Both the position numbers and the translations under genes were made by a program. This document shows positions 36,360 through 46,574 of a DNA stretch of 64,000 bases, piece after piece. Below the pieces are notes generated by a model, which saw only the letters and a program-made list of their open reading frames with translations, was not told the origin of the DNA and did no database searches. Within the stretch, counting starts at the first letter, position 1. The number at the start of each line of letters is the position of its first letter. Source of the DNA: DATDPM01 sp963841995 (GTDB lineage Bacteria; Pseudomonadota; Alphaproteobacteria; DATDPM01); the NCBI GenBank assembly GCA_963841995.1, contig CAWJEX010000001.1, forward strand, positions 62,001 through 126,000, in the 5' to 3' direction.

Positions 36360-37370
36360 ATGGGACCAAGGATATTAGTCACCGGTGGCGCCGGTTATAT
36401 TGGTAGCCATGCGTGTAAGGCGCTAGCAGGCGCCGGTTTCGTGCCAATTACATATGACAACCTCAGCCACGGGCATCAAAGCGCTGTGCGCTGGGGCCCA
36501 TTTGAATGCGGCGATCTTATGAACGCTGCTCGGCTTGACGAGGTAATCGAGCGGCATAGGCCGGTGGCTGTCATGCATTTTGCCGCCTTCATTGAGGCCA
36601 GAGAATCGATCATCAATCCGGCCAAGTATTACGAAAACAATCTTAATTCGATGCTCGGTTTGCTGGCGGCGATGCGCCGCGGGGGCATCGATCGCATCGT
36701 CTTTTCCTCTACCGCCGCCGTGTACGGCATACCCGAAAAAGTGCCCATTGACGAGGGCCATCCGCTATTGCCTATCAGCGCGTATGGCAGCAGCAAGCTC
36801 ATGTGTGAGCGAATTTTGGCAGACTATGTCGCCGCCTACGGCCTGCGGGCTATATCCCTGCGTTATTTCAATGCGGCCGGCGCGGATCCCGGAGGCGATA
36901 TCGGAGAGAGCCACGAGCCCGAAACGCACCTTATCCCGATTGTGCTCGAAGCGGCGGCCGGTCGGCGCCCTTTCGTTGTTATCTATGGGGATCAATACGA
37001 TACACGGGATGGAACCTGTATACGAGACTACGTACACGTCAGCGATCTTGCCGACGCTCACCTCTTGGCATTACATCGCCTGGACCTGGGATCTGGCGCG
37101 CATGTCTACAATCTCGGCCAGGGCAGCGGATTCACTGTTCGCGAGGTCGTAAAAGCGGCTCAGCGCGTCACTGGCAGACCCATCGCAACGCGAGTTCAGA
37201 ACCCTCGTAGTGGCGATCCCCCTGTTCTCCTCGCGGATGCACGGCGCGCGATCAGGGACCTGGGATGGCATCCGCTCCGTGGAGACCTCGATGTGCAGAT
37301 CGCCGATGCCTGGAGGTGGGCGCAAACTCATCTCGAACGGCAAGAAAGAGCCGAAAGGATTGCGCCGTAA
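36360..37370 (+). CDS. galE: UDP-glucose 4-epimerase
   Basis: The protein has 336 residues from the ATG at 36360, a length typical for GalE; longer in-frame starts (36225, 36303) add non-conserved residues. The NAD motif is TGGAGYIGSH (8-17). The catalytic triad is visible in SSTAAVYG (116-123) and A-Y142-GSSK146. NLSHGHQSAVRWG and RYFNAAGADPGGDIGESH are GalE hallmarks. It interconverts UDP-glucose and UDP-galactose and supplies sugars for the exopolysaccharide genes that follow. Confidence 0.93.
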   Translation: MGPRILVTGGAGYIGSHACKALAGAGFVPITYDNLSHGHQSAVRWGPFECGDLMNAARLDEVIERHRPVAVMHFAAFIEARESIINPAKYYENNLNSMLGLLAAMRRGGIDRIVFSSTAAVYGIPEKVPIDEGHPLLPISAYGSSKLMCERILADYVAAYGLRAISLRYFNAAGADPGGDIGESHEPETHLIPIVLEAAAGRRPFVVIYGDQYDTRDGTCIRDYVHVSDLADAHLLALHRLDLGSGAHVYNLGQGSGFTVREVVKAAQRVTGRPIATRVQNPRSGDPPVLLADARRAIRDLGWHPLRGDLDVQIADAWRWAQTHLERQERAERIAP

Positions 37371-38175
37371 GGCTTGGCTGGGATTAGAGTTTTCAAATTT
37401 ATGCGCTGAGGCCTTGCCCGCAGCACCAATTCGGATTTCAGCAGCATTGCTTCGGGCTTGTCGAGTCAATAGCCTCGGAGTTGCCGGTCCGTCAATTTTA
37501 CACGGCAAAGTCACCAGAACGGAAAATCAGTTTGCCATTGACGGGACCCTCAGACGGATTGGCTGACGCACCCAACAGATTGTTCGGCGGGTCCCGACCC
37601 AGGGCCAATGCCAGCATAATATATTTTCCTTCCATATCTCTTTCGTCGGTTCAATTCCTATGAAGCCTTCAAGGGTCAAAGCATTGTAGTTTACTTATAC
37701 GGCCATTGTGCCCTGTGACCCATTGGCTGCGCGTCAAGATGCTGCCAGCGGGACGCAACCGAAACGAAACCCTCGGGTATCATTCAGTCGTGGCGCGACT
37801 ATTGCGCATTCATCGGCCGCCACGTTATTCGCAACGTTAAAATAGGAATGCGCTCTATCGCACTTTTGCCGGATGACGGCGTACGGAAAGTGGTCCGAGC
37901 ATTGGCGGATACGAAATCGCGAAGCTTGCGGCTAGGTGCTGGTCTAACAAATTCGCAGGAACCTGCGTTTTTTTGGTGTTTGGCTATCACTCAGGCCAAT
38001 CTGATGTTCGTCCAAAAATTGCCTCAAATCTCAAGAATGTTGTTGTCTCGGGTAATTCCGTATTCCAAGAATAATTTAGGACTTTTATACTAGCGCAGGG
38101 CCGAAAGACCTCTAGTACTTAGATAAAACATTGCGCAATAATGCGATCGAGGCGTTAAGCGGCCTGTTTGAATTA
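37371..38175. other. Long AT-richer stretch without a gene
   Basis: About 800 bases lie between galE and the sulfotransferase. The small frames present (for example 37848-38093) show no family features. The region may hold a promoter or old remnants; I see nothing specific. Confidence 0.45.
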
Positions 38176-39321
38176 ATGTCGCTCAATTTTTGTGATGATA
38201 CCGGCAGCACTTCCGCTATGTCCTTGCTCGACAGAAACATCGATAGCTCATCTCTGCGCTGTGTGCAGGCCCTTGAGCGCCGCGGTCAGGAGCCAGTGAC
38301 CGAATTTGCACCCGCTGTCCATGGTGGCAAAGACAATGCCACGACGATGTCGGTGGGCGGTGAAAATGTGCGTTTCATCTTCGGCATGCCTCGCTCTGGG
38401 ACGTCTTGGCTGGCCAAAATTTTCGATAGCCATCCGGATGTACTCTACAGGCACGAGCCGGATATCGTGCTGCGAGATGTCCATTTTCCAACGTTGTGTC
38501 AGGTTGAGGAGATCGAGTCCTTTAAGAATCACGCGAGAGCTTACCTTGAGCAACTTGTGAATGTCCGGACGTTGAAGTCCGCGGGTTCCCTGCCAATTTT
38601 TCCGAAGCGTTATCAGAGCCCATTGGCGCAGTATCTGCGCTTAGGGCTCGTCTACGGGCTACGGCTCGCCGAAAGACTCGTTCCGGGCGGCCAGTTGTTA
38701 GGGCACGTTCAGATTCCGGACCTTGTAAAAAGGCAGTATCGATCCGAACCGACGGTCGTTATCAAATCAGTCAGCGCCTGTGGCCGCGCCCGGCTCTACA
38801 TCGAAGCGCTGCCAGCGAGCCGCATCATCTTCATCATTCGCCATCCCTGCGGACAAGTGGCGTCAATGATGCGTGGTATCGCGCTGGGCAAACTCGCGGG
38901 TAATCCCGGCGCGCCTCTCTCGGTTGATCATGTTTCACGGTTTGGGTTGACCGCTCGTAAATATGATTCCATGCCTGTGGTCGAACAGCTGGCGTGGTCT
39001 TGGGCCATTGTGAACCAAAAAGTTTTAGATGATCTCTCGGGCAATGCCCGCGTCCGACTTATCCGTTACCGGGATCTCTGTGCGGACCCGGTCAAGGTCG
39101 CACAAGACCTAATGAAATTTTCGGGCCTCTCCTGGGAACGGCAAACGGCTGACTTTATAGAAAGTAGCACCCATTACAGCGGCCCGGATCGCTATTACAA
39201 TGTAATGAAGAACTCGGTTGCAACTCTGAACAGATGGCGAACTGAGCTTTCTCTTGATGACCAGCGCCGAATATTAGCTATTGCAAACCAGGTCCCGGCC
39301 GGGAGAATGTTCCTCGACTAA
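38176..39321 (+). CDS. Sulfotransferase family protein
   Basis: The ATG at 38176 gives 381 residues; 38131 (TTG) or 38218 (ATG) are alternatives. The 5'-phosphosulfate loop is FIFGMPRSGTSWLAKIFDSH (PRSGTSW at 72-78) and the 3'-phosphate region is SRIIFIIRHPCGQVASMM. Such enzymes use PAPS to sulfate sugars or proteins. In this exopolysaccharide setting a polysaccharide or lipid-sugar acceptor is likely. No PAPS synthesis genes are in the window. Confidence 0.85.
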   Translation: MSLNFCDDTGSTSAMSLLDRNIDSSSLRCVQALERRGQEPVTEFAPAVHGGKDNATTMSVGGENVRFIFGMPRSGTSWLAKIFDSHPDVLYRHEPDIVLRDVHFPTLCQVEEIESFKNHARAYLEQLVNVRTLKSAGSLPIFPKRYQSPLAQYLRLGLVYGLRLAERLVPGGQLLGHVQIPDLVKRQYRSEPTVVIKSVSACGRARLYIEALPASRIIFIIRHPCGQVASMMRGIALGKLAGNPGAPLSVDHVSRFGLTARKYDSMPVVEQLAWSWAIVNQKVLDDLSGNARVRLIRYRDLCADPVKVAQDLMKFSGLSWERQTADFIESSTHYSGPDRYYNVMKNSVATLNRWRTELSLDDQRRILAIANQVPAGRMFLD

Positions 39322-39354
39322 CCGACGGATTCCCCGGCTACGTCCTGCGATCGC

Positions 39355-40539
39355 TTGATTCGAATTGCCACCTTCACCACGCTGTACCCGAACGCGGTGC
39401 AACCGACGCATGGGGTTTTCGTCGAAAACCGGCTGCGTCGCCTCGTTGCGAGCGGTTTGGTAACGAGCCGGGTTGTTGCGCCGGTACCGTGGTTTCCACC
39501 CGCGTTCGTGCCGCTATTTGGTTCTTACGCGCCATTGGCGCGCGTGCCCCGAGAAGAGCGGCGATTTGATCTTGCTGTCTTTCATCCCCGCTTTCCCGTC
39601 CTGCCCAAAGTCGGTATGGCTGTCGCGCCCGCGCTGCTTTTCGCGTGGTCATTGCCGGCATTGCGCCGTTTGCAGGCAGAGAGTGGGGATTTCGATCTCA
39701 TCGATGCGCACTATTTTTACCCCGACGGCGTTGCCGCGGTGATGCTCGGCAAGATGCTGCGCAAACCCGTCGTGATTACGGCGCGCGGCACTGACATCAA
39801 CCTCATCGCGCGTTATGCGTTGCCGCGGGCTATGATCCGGTACGCCGCAAGCAAGGCCGCCGGAATAATCGCGGTGTCTCAAGCGCTGAAGGACGGTCTC
39901 ACCGCGCTTGGCGTTCCTCCGGCGCATATCCGCGTACTACGCAACGGTGTCGATCTCTCGATTTTCCGTCCTAAGGATCGTGCCGTCGCGCGCGAACGAC
40001 TCGGCGTTGGCGGCCCGATGCTTTTATCCGTCGGCAATCTTGTCGAGCTCAAAGGTCATGACCTTGTCATCGATTCGCTGCGATCGCTCCCCCAATATTC
40101 ACTCCTTATTTGCGGCGAGGGACCAGGGAGGCTGGAGCTGGAGCGTTTGGCGAAGCAATTCGGCGTTTCGGGCCGCGTACGTTTTTTGGGTCGAATCCCT
40201 CACGAGCAGCTGGCCGAGATCTATTCGGCTGCCGATGCTTTGGTATTGGCCTCAAGCCGGGAGGGGTGGCCCAATGTGCTGCTTGAAGCCATGGCCTGCG
40301 GGACCCCCGTTATAGCCTCGGAGATGGGGGGCATCCCTGAGGTTGTGACCCGGCCCGAGGCGGGCGTGTTGATGGCGGAGCGGACGGCTGGCGGCGTCGC
40401 CGCCGCGGTTAAGCAGCTGTTCCAAAGCCTGCCGGATCGGGCCGTGACGCGGCGCTATGCGGAAAGGTTTAGCTGGGATGAGACGACGCGAGGCCAGATC
40501 CAGCTGTTCGAGGCGATTCTTGCAGGCTCGCCGTCCTGA
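39355..40539 (+). CDS. GT4-family glycosyltransferase
   Basis: This 394-residue protein starts with TTG at 39355. The N-domain has TLYPNAVQPTHGVFVENRL and the C-domain has the GT4 signature VRFLGRIPHEQLAEIYSAAD, then SREGWPNVLLEAMACGTPVI with the nucleotide-sugar E-x(7)-E pair. Middle motifs ARGTDINLI and NGVDLSIFRPKD are typical of GT4 retaining enzymes. It adds a sugar during exopolysaccharide assembly. It lies between the sulfotransferase and the XrtA amidotransferase. Confidence 0.88.
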   Translation: MIRIATFTTLYPNAVQPTHGVFVENRLRRLVASGLVTSRVVAPVPWFPPAFVPLFGSYAPLARVPREERRFDLAVFHPRFPVLPKVGMAVAPALLFAWSLPALRRLQAESGDFDLIDAHYFYPDGVAAVMLGKMLRKPVVITARGTDINLIARYALPRAMIRYAASKAAGIIAVSQALKDGLTALGVPPAHIRVLRNGVDLSIFRPKDRAVARERLGVGGPMLLSVGNLVELKGHDLVIDSLRSLPQYSLLICGEGPGRLELERLAKQFGVSGRVRFLGRIPHEQLAEIYSAADALVLASSREGWPNVLLEAMACGTPVIASEMGGIPEVVTRPEAGVLMAERTAGGVAAAVKQLFQSLPDRAVTRRYAERFSWDETTRGQIQLFEAILAGSPS

Positions 40540-40647
40540 TCGCGGTTGGCGGGGGACTCGAGATAAGCGATAGTTAAGAAGTTCCGATTATGACGGTTTC
40601 CGGACCAATCCCTCAGGCGGCCGTGCTGACGCAGGCTGGAGCGAAGA

Positions 40648-42597
40648 ATGTGTGGCATCGCCGGCATTTTCGACACCCGCGGTCAAAAGCCCGTCGACCG
40701 GGATTTGTTGATGCGCATGACCGATGCGCTCCACCATCGCGGCCCCGACGATGCGGGCTATCACACGGCGCCCGGTGTCGGTCTCGGCCACCGCCGCTTG
40801 TCGATCATCGATCTCTCGCCCTTGGGTCATCAGCCGCTCTTCAACGAAGACGGCACGGTCTGCGTCACCTTCAACGGCGAGATCTATAATTTTCTGGAGT
40901 TGTTCGAGCAGCTTCGCGGTCTTGGACACACCTTCCGCTCGCGCTGCGACACCGAGGTCATCGTCCACGCCTGGGAGGAATGGAAGGAAGACTGCGTCAA
41001 GCATTTCCAGGGCATGTACGCTTTTGCGGTCTGGGATGAACCGAACGAGACGCTTTTCCTCGCCCGTGACCGCTTCGGCGAGAAACCTCTCTACTATGCG
41101 GCGCTCGATGACGGCCAATTCATTTTCGGTTCCGAGCTCAAGGCGCTTCTGCTGCATCCGGGCTTACGCCGCGATCTCGATCCCCAGGCGGTCGCCGATT
41201 ACTTTTCCTATGGCTATGTTCCCGATCCGCGGACGATCTATCGCGGGGTCGCAAAACTTCCGTCGGCGCATAGCCTGACGTTGCGCCGGGGCAAGCCGGT
41301 CCCCGCACCTCGCGAATATTGGGATGTCTCATTCCGTACCGCCACTGTGCCGAAGGAAGCTGCTCTGTGCGAGGAACTCATCGAACGCCTGCGCAGCGCG
41401 GTTCGCATGCGCATGATGGCCGACGTTCCGCTCGGGGCTTTTCTTTCCGGCGGCGTCGACTCAAGCGCCGTGGTCGCGATGATGGCAGCGTCGTCGGAAA
41501 CGCCGGTCAACACCTGCTCGATTTCTTTCGAAGACGCGGCCTATGATGAATCGCGCTATGCCGAAATGGTTGCGCAACGGTTCAAGACCAATCATTTCTC
41601 CCGTGCGGCGGCGGCTGACGATTTCGATTTGCTCGATCGGCTCGCCGGTTTTTACGACGAACCCTTTGCCGACAGTTCGGCATTGCCGACCTATCTCGTC
41701 TGCGCGCTGGCCCGCCAGCGCGTGACCGTCGCCCTGTCCGGCGACGGCGGCGATGAAATCTTCGGCGGCTACCGGCGATATTATTGGCACCAGAATGAGC
41801 ACCGCGTCCGTTCGTTGCTGCCGTCGATTTTGCGTGCGCCGGTTTTCGGAGTTCTCGGCGCGGTCTACCCGAAAATGGACTGGGCGCCGCGGTTCCTTCG
41901 CGCGAAAGCGACCCTACAAAATCTCGCGCGCGACGGCACGGAAGCCTATTTCAACACCATTTGTGCCATTCCCGAACAGGTCCGGAACCGGCTGTTTTCT
42001 GCCGCCCAGCGCCGGGAGCTTCAGGGCTACCAGCCGATCGATACCTTGCGCCGGCATATCGACCGGGCCCAGACCGATGATCCTCTGTCGCAGATCCAAT
42101 ATGCGGATCTGAAAACCTATTTGCCCGGCGACATTTTGACCAAAGTGGACCGGGCGAGCATGGCGGTGGCGCTCGAAGTCCGCGTTCCCCTCCTCGATCA
42201 CGATCTGGTGCAATGGCTGGCCACCCTTCCTTCGTCGCTGAAGCTCAAAGGCCGGGAAGGGAAGTACGTCTTCAAAAAGGCGTTAGAACCTTATCTTCCG
42301 CGCGACGTGCTCTACCGGCCCAAGATGGGCTTTGCGGTGCCCCTCAAATCCTGGTTCCGTGGACCCTTGCGCGAGCGCGTGCGGCAAATCGTGACCACGG
42401 GCGGGCTGGTGGAGAGCGGTATCTTTGACGTCGCTTATCTCAACACCCTCGTCGAGCAGCACCAGTCAGGAGCCTTCGATCACAGCTCGGCGATCTGGTC
42501 CTTAATGATGTTCGAATCGTTTTTGCGGAATGTCCATCATAGGCCCGCCGGGCTTCGGGTGCCGGAGCCGCAGAGACGGTCCGTCGGAGTATCCTAG
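40648..42597 (+). CDS. XrtA/PEP-CTERM system amidotransferase (AsnB-like)
   Basis: This 649-residue protein begins MCGIAGIFDTRG, with Cys2 present. GPDDAGYHTAPGVGLGHRRL, FNGEIYNFLEL and the ATP-binding SGGVDSSAVVAMMA follow, with SGDGGDEIFGGYRRY. The sequence closely fits the exosortase-A-associated amidotransferase family. A GGAG lies six bases before the ATG. It probably amidates a uronic acid in the exopolysaccharide. Compare the Cys2-less relative at 27643. Confidence 0.9.
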   Translation: MCGIAGIFDTRGQKPVDRDLLMRMTDALHHRGPDDAGYHTAPGVGLGHRRLSIIDLSPLGHQPLFNEDGTVCVTFNGEIYNFLELFEQLRGLGHTFRSRCDTEVIVHAWEEWKEDCVKHFQGMYAFAVWDEPNETLFLARDRFGEKPLYYAALDDGQFIFGSELKALLLHPGLRRDLDPQAVADYFSYGYVPDPRTIYRGVAKLPSAHSLTLRRGKPVPAPREYWDVSFRTATVPKEAALCEELIERLRSAVRMRMMADVPLGAFLSGGVDSSAVVAMMAASSETPVNTCSISFEDAAYDESRYAEMVAQRFKTNHFSRAAAADDFDLLDRLAGFYDEPFADSSALPTYLVCALARQRVTVALSGDGGDEIFGGYRRYYWHQNEHRVRSLLPSILRAPVFGVLGAVYPKMDWAPRFLRAKATLQNLARDGTEAYFNTICAIPEQVRNRLFSAAQRRELQGYQPIDTLRRHIDRAQTDDPLSQIQYADLKTYLPGDILTKVDRASMAVALEVRVPLLDHDLVQWLATLPSSLKLKGREGKYVFKKALEPYLPRDVLYRPKMGFAVPLKSWFRGPLRERVRQIVTTGGLVESGIFDVAYLNTLVEQHQSGAFDHSSAIWSLMMFESFLRNVHHRPAGLRVPEPQRRSVGVS

Positions 42598-42681
42598 AAA
42601 ATATCTGGCCGAAAACCTAGTGATCTCGGCTACGCTAACGAACAACCCAGCGCGAAAAAGAATCCCGAAAAAAATTGCGAA

Positions 42682-43788
42682 ATGAGACGAGTTATTTTGC
42701 ATTTGATCGCGGCCGCCCGGCCGAACTTCATGAAGGTCGCGCCGCTCTTCCACAAATTGCGCGCGGAATCCTGGTGCGAAGTCGCGCTCGTGCATACCGG
42801 CCAACATTACGACGTCAATATGTCGGACGCCTTTTTCCGCGATCTTCGTTTGCCCGATCCGGATCATCATTTGGGCGTTGGCAGCGGCAGCCATGCCGAA
42901 CAGACCGGCGGCGTGATGATCGCCTACGAACGTCTTTGCGATAAGGCGCGGCCCGACTGGACCATCGTCGTTGGCGACGTCAATTCGACCATGGCCTGCA
43001 CCTTGGTCGCCGCCAAGCTCGGCATCAAGGTCGCACATTTGGAAGCGGGATTGCGCAGCCGCGATCGCAGCATGCCGGAAGAGGTCAACCGCATCGTCAC
43101 CGACTCGCTGGCCGATCTTCTCTGGACGCCGTCGCCTGATGCCGATGCGAATCTTCTGGCCGAAGGGGTTGCGCCTGAACGCATCGAGCGAGTTGGCAAC
43201 ATCATGATCGATTCTTTCGAGTTGATGCGCGATCGAATTGCCGCCTCCCGCTCCCGTGAAAAATTCGGCTTGGCGGCAGGCCGCTACGGCGTGGTGACGC
43301 TCCATCGGCCCGTCAATGTCGATAACAAAGATGCGCTCAGCGCTTTGATTGCCGAGCTCCGTGCGGTGGCCGCTGAGATCCCGCTGGTTTTCCCGGTCCA
43401 TCCGAGAACGCGCCAGCGTTTGGCGTCCTTCGGCCTGATGCCGCCGGCGGGCGAGGATTCGGGGATCTGGCTTAGCGACCCGATGGGCTATGTCGAATTT
43501 ATGAGCCTGGTCAGTGAAGCCGCGGTGATCATCACTGATTCAGGCGGTATTCAAGAAGAAACGACGTATCTCGGAATCCCGTGCCTCACTCTGCGCGACA
43601 CGACCGAGCGGCCGATCACCATTTCGGAAGGAACAAATCAACTCGTGCGGGTCGACAATTTGCGCGAAACGGTCCGCCGCGTCCTTGACGGCGGCTGGCG
43701 GAAAGGCCGCGTTCCCGAATTCTGGGATGGGCATACCGCAGAGCGCGTGGTGGCGAGCCTAAAGGCGCGGCTGCCGCGTGCGCCTTAG
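42682..43788 (+). CDS. wecB: UDP-GlcNAc 2-epimerase (non-hydrolysing)
   Basis: This 368-residue protein shows LHLIAAARPNFMKVAPLFHK, VHTGQHYDVNMSDAFFRDL, VVGDVNSTMACTLVAAKLGI, HLEAGLRSRDRSMPEEVNR and ITDSGGIQEETTYLGIPCLT. All are diagnostic for WecB. It makes UDP-ManNAc from UDP-GlcNAc, a precursor for surface polysaccharides. It ends six bases from the convergent GT4 gene. Confidence 0.92.
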   Translation: MRRVILHLIAAARPNFMKVAPLFHKLRAESWCEVALVHTGQHYDVNMSDAFFRDLRLPDPDHHLGVGSGSHAEQTGGVMIAYERLCDKARPDWTIVVGDVNSTMACTLVAAKLGIKVAHLEAGLRSRDRSMPEEVNRIVTDSLADLLWTPSPDADANLLAEGVAPERIERVGNIMIDSFELMRDRIAASRSREKFGLAAGRYGVVTLHRPVNVDNKDALSALIAELRAVAAEIPLVFPVHPRTRQRLASFGLMPPAGEDSGIWLSDPMGYVEFMSLVSEAAVIITDSGGIQEETTYLGIPCLTLRDTTERPITISEGTNQLVRVDNLRETVRRVLDGGWRKGRVPEFWDGHTAERVVASLKARLPRAP

Positions 43789-43794
43789 GACAGT

Positions 43795-45108
43795 TTATCG
43801 GCTGGGTCTCAAACCAAGTGCCCGGGCATAGGCTTGTTGATACCCGCGGGTGGTTGCGGTCCAATTCCGCTCGCGTTCTACGAATTGGCGGGCATTGCGC
43901 TGTAAGGCGGGCCAATCCTGCCGGTTGTGCATGAGACAAAGGATCGCGCGCACGAAATCGTCCTTGTCGTCGGCACGAAATAAAATACCGGTCTTGCCGG
44001 TCTGAACGAGTTCGCGATGCCCGCCGACATCCGACGCTAAAACGATGCCTCCGCGGGCCATGGCCTCCAGCGGCTTTAGCGGCGTCACGGTTTCGGTCAA
44101 ACGCATCCGGTGGCGCGGGTAGACGAAGATGTCCACCAGATCGTAATAGTTCTGAATGAGGTGATGGGGAATGCGGCCAATGAACCGCACGGCGTCCTCC
44201 AGACCCAAGCTATGCGCCTGGTTTTTGAGAGCTTGTTCCGACGGCCCTCCGCCAACCAGCAATGCGACTGCCGAGGGCTGTTCTTTCCGTATCGCCGGCA
44301 AAGCCGATAGCAGCAGATCAAGACCTTCATAGGCATAGAAGGACCCAAGGAAACCGAGCACGATCTTGCCGTCGAGCTTGAACGAAGCGCGGACTGCCAT
44401 ATCCGGCGTTGGCCGGAACGGAAATTCCTCGACATCGACGCCGTTGGGGGTGACCGTAATGCGGTTGGATGGAATGCCGCGCTGGAGCATGTCCTGCCGC
44501 AGGCCCTCGCAGATCGTGGCTACGGCGTCGCATTTTCTCAACGCGAAGGTTTCGAGGGCGTGCGTCGCCCGATAGCGTAAGCCGCCCTCCATTGCCGTCC
44601 CATGGCTCACGGCCGCATCTTCCCAGAATCCGCGGACCTCATAGACAACCGGCAGCCGAAGTTTGCGCGTCGCCAGCAAACATGCCAGCGCGGTGAGAAC
44701 CGGCGAATGGGCATGCAAGATTTGCGGTTGTTCTAAAGCCGCTACTTGTTCGATCCGTCGCGCGACGGCGCGAATCAATGCCAGTTCCTTGAGAACTGGG
44801 ATGCGTCCGATCACTGGCACAAGCGGTGGTGTTCGATGAAATACGAACCCATCTATTTCTTCGGGCGAGGGCCCGGCCATGGTGTGCTTGGGCGTTGTCA
44901 GGTGGGCGGTGCGCCAGCCGCGGCGACGTTGCTCGCGAAACAGCGCGACGCTGCGAAAAGAATAGCCGCTGTGCATCGGCAATGAATGATCCAGCACATG
45001 CAGGATCCTTAACCCCTCGGGGAGAGGCGGAACTCCCTGCAGCTCCGGTGCGATGGCATCGGTTGGTTTCGGGATTTCGGGCAGCAACTGTGTCGCCGAT
45101 GCGGTCAT
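43795..45108 (-). CDS. XrtA-system GT4 glycosyltransferase (Daro_2409-like)
   Basis: This 437-residue protein contains RILHVLDHSLPMHSGYSFRS, the opening typical of the PEP-CTERM/exosortase-A associated Daro_2409-type glycosyltransferases. It also has VVYEVRGFWEDAAVSHGT, ITVTPNGVDVEEFPF and KPLEAMARGGIVLASDVGGH with the GT4 E-x7-E region. Its start overlaps the stop of the next upstream gene in ATGA. It likely adds one sugar in the exopolysaccharide repeat. Confidence 0.88.
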   Translation of the reverse strand: MTASATQLLPEIPKPTDAIAPELQGVPPLPEGLRILHVLDHSLPMHSGYSFRSVALFREQRRRGWRTAHLTTPKHTMAGPSPEEIDGFVFHRTPPLVPVIGRIPVLKELALIRAVARRIEQVAALEQPQILHAHSPVLTALACLLATRKLRLPVVYEVRGFWEDAAVSHGTAMEGGLRYRATHALETFALRKCDAVATICEGLRQDMLQRGIPSNRITVTPNGVDVEEFPFRPTPDMAVRASFKLDGKIVLGFLGSFYAYEGLDLLLSALPAIRKEQPSAVALLVGGGPSEQALKNQAHSLGLEDAVRFIGRIPHHLIQNYYDLVDIFVYPRHRMRLTETVTPLKPLEAMARGGIVLASDVGGHRELVQTGKTGILFRADDKDDFVRAILCLMHNRQDWPALQRNARQFVERERNWTATTRGYQQAYARALGLRPSR

Positions 45109-46280
45109 AACAAGGATTGATAGACTTTATCGTATCGGCTGACCATTGTCTGAAGGCTGAAATTTTGCAGCACGTGCGTCCGCCCGCCTTCGCCATGGGC
45201 GCGCATCAATTCGGGATGGTCGAGGTAATTCACAATCGCGGCGGCGAGGCCTAGCGGATCCGGCGGCACAAGTTGTCCCACTTTTCCCTCGGGCACGATT
45301 TCGGGATTGCCGCCGACCCGGGTGGCGATGACCGGCCGGCCGCTCGCCATCGCTTCGAGCAGCGTGTTGGAAATTCCTTCGCGCAAGGACGGCAACACGA
45401 AAATGTCGAGCGACCGATACAGGTTGGGGGTGTCGTCGCGAAATCCCGGGAGCCAGGCGAGGTCGCGAGCCTTTCCTGCAATGAGGGCGGCTTCGATTTC
45501 GGGGCGCTGATAGCCATCGCCGACGATAACCAACCGCAAGACCTGGCGCAGCGCCGGCCGTGTCTCCAGAACATGCAGAAAGGCCTCGACCAAACCGAGC
45601 TGATTTTTCAGCGGATCAAGACGGCCGATGGTTCCAATAACGATTGCGCCATCCGGCGCAAAGCCTGCGGGAAGTATGTCGCGTCCCGGCCCTCTGCGCA
45701 GCCCAGGCGGAGAAAATCGATCGGTATCGACGCCGTTATAGATGGTTTCAATCCGGGATTCAGGTACGCCGATCTCGTGGCGGAGCCAACGGTTCAAATC
45801 GTTCGAAACCGTGATGTAGCGGTCGACCAAGATGCGGCTGAGGCGGCGAAGCCAGTTGTAGCGAAAATTCTGGCCGTCGATCTCGATAAGGTCGAGGCCG
45901 TGCTCGCTGTGGACGAAGCGCGGTACGCCGGCAAGTGCTGCGGGCACGATCATGTCGAGGGCGGGAAGGTTTCGGGTGTGTACGATCGTCGGTTTCAGCC
46001 GCTTCAGCACGCGCCACATCCGGCCATAGGCGGCGATGTCTTTGCCCAGGCGTTTGTGAATCTCGTAGATCTCGATGTCGGGATTTCGAATCCGGTTCCG
46101 GAACTCCGTCGCACTTGTCACGCAAACGATGGCATGGCGATAGGACCCGGTCGGAAGGTTGTTGATCAAATTGACGAGGCCGTTCTCGAGGCCGCCGATA
46201 GCGAGGCGATAAATAATATGGCAAATGAGCGGCGGGGAAGCCGGGGCGCCCGCGCTTTCGGTATTCAACGCCCCCCTCAT
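45105..46280 (-). CDS. XrtA-system GT4 glycosyltransferase (EpsH1-associated)
   Basis: This 391-residue protein has ICHIIYRLAIGGLENGLVNL, then VHTRNLPALDMIVPAALAGV, FVHSEHGLDLIEIDGQNF and LPSLREGISNTLLEAMASGR. These match the 'sugar transferase, PEP-CTERM/EpsH1 system associated' family. A GGAGAGG site lies about seven bases before the ATG at 46280. It is the first gene of the minus pair and is coupled by overlap to the glycosyltransferase at 43795. Confidence 0.9.
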   Translation of the reverse strand: MRGALNTESAGAPASPPLICHIIYRLAIGGLENGLVNLINNLPTGSYRHAIVCVTSATEFRNRIRNPDIEIYEIHKRLGKDIAAYGRMWRVLKRLKPTIVHTRNLPALDMIVPAALAGVPRFVHSEHGLDLIEIDGQNFRYNWLRRLSRILVDRYITVSNDLNRWLRHEIGVPESRIETIYNGVDTDRFSPPGLRRGPGRDILPAGFAPDGAIVIGTIGRLDPLKNQLGLVEAFLHVLETRPALRQVLRLVIVGDGYQRPEIEAALIAGKARDLAWLPGFRDDTPNLYRSLDIFVLPSLREGISNTLLEAMASGRPVIATRVGGNPEIVPEGKVGQLVPPDPLGLAAAIVNYLDHPELMRAHGEGGRTHVLQNFSLQTMVSRYDKVYQSLL

Positions 46281-46515
46281 CCCAATACCTCTCCTGCCCG
46301 CCGTAAGCCTCTTGGAGGGCCTATGCCCGGCCCTTATAGCCGAATAATCTCGCCGGTTTCGCCGCCAGCCCGGACCGGGAAAGTTTCGGCGGCCTTGCGG
46401 GTGGTAACGAATTCTAGAAGCTTATGTTGGTAGACTTTACAGTATCGTCCCAACATGACCTTAAGGTTAATAGATAACATATTGATTTAATTACGATCTA
46501 TCTTCCGTTAGCGAT

Positions 46516-46532
46516 TTGGTCCCTTTTTTGCT
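46516..46532 (+). promoter_or_regulatory. Sigma-54-like promoter before PEP-CTERM gene
   Basis: TTGGTCCCTTTTTTGCT keeps the invariant GG (46518-46519) and GC (46530-46531) with the correct 10-base gap between them, plus TTGC-T at the -12 side. It ends 43 bases before the ATG at 46575. PEP-CTERM genes in several bacteria are driven by RpoN with the PrsK/PrsR two-component system (family knowledge). Confidence 0.5.
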
Positions 46533-46574
46533 TCAGAAGTATGAAAATTATTACGTCGGTGTAAACTGAGCAAA

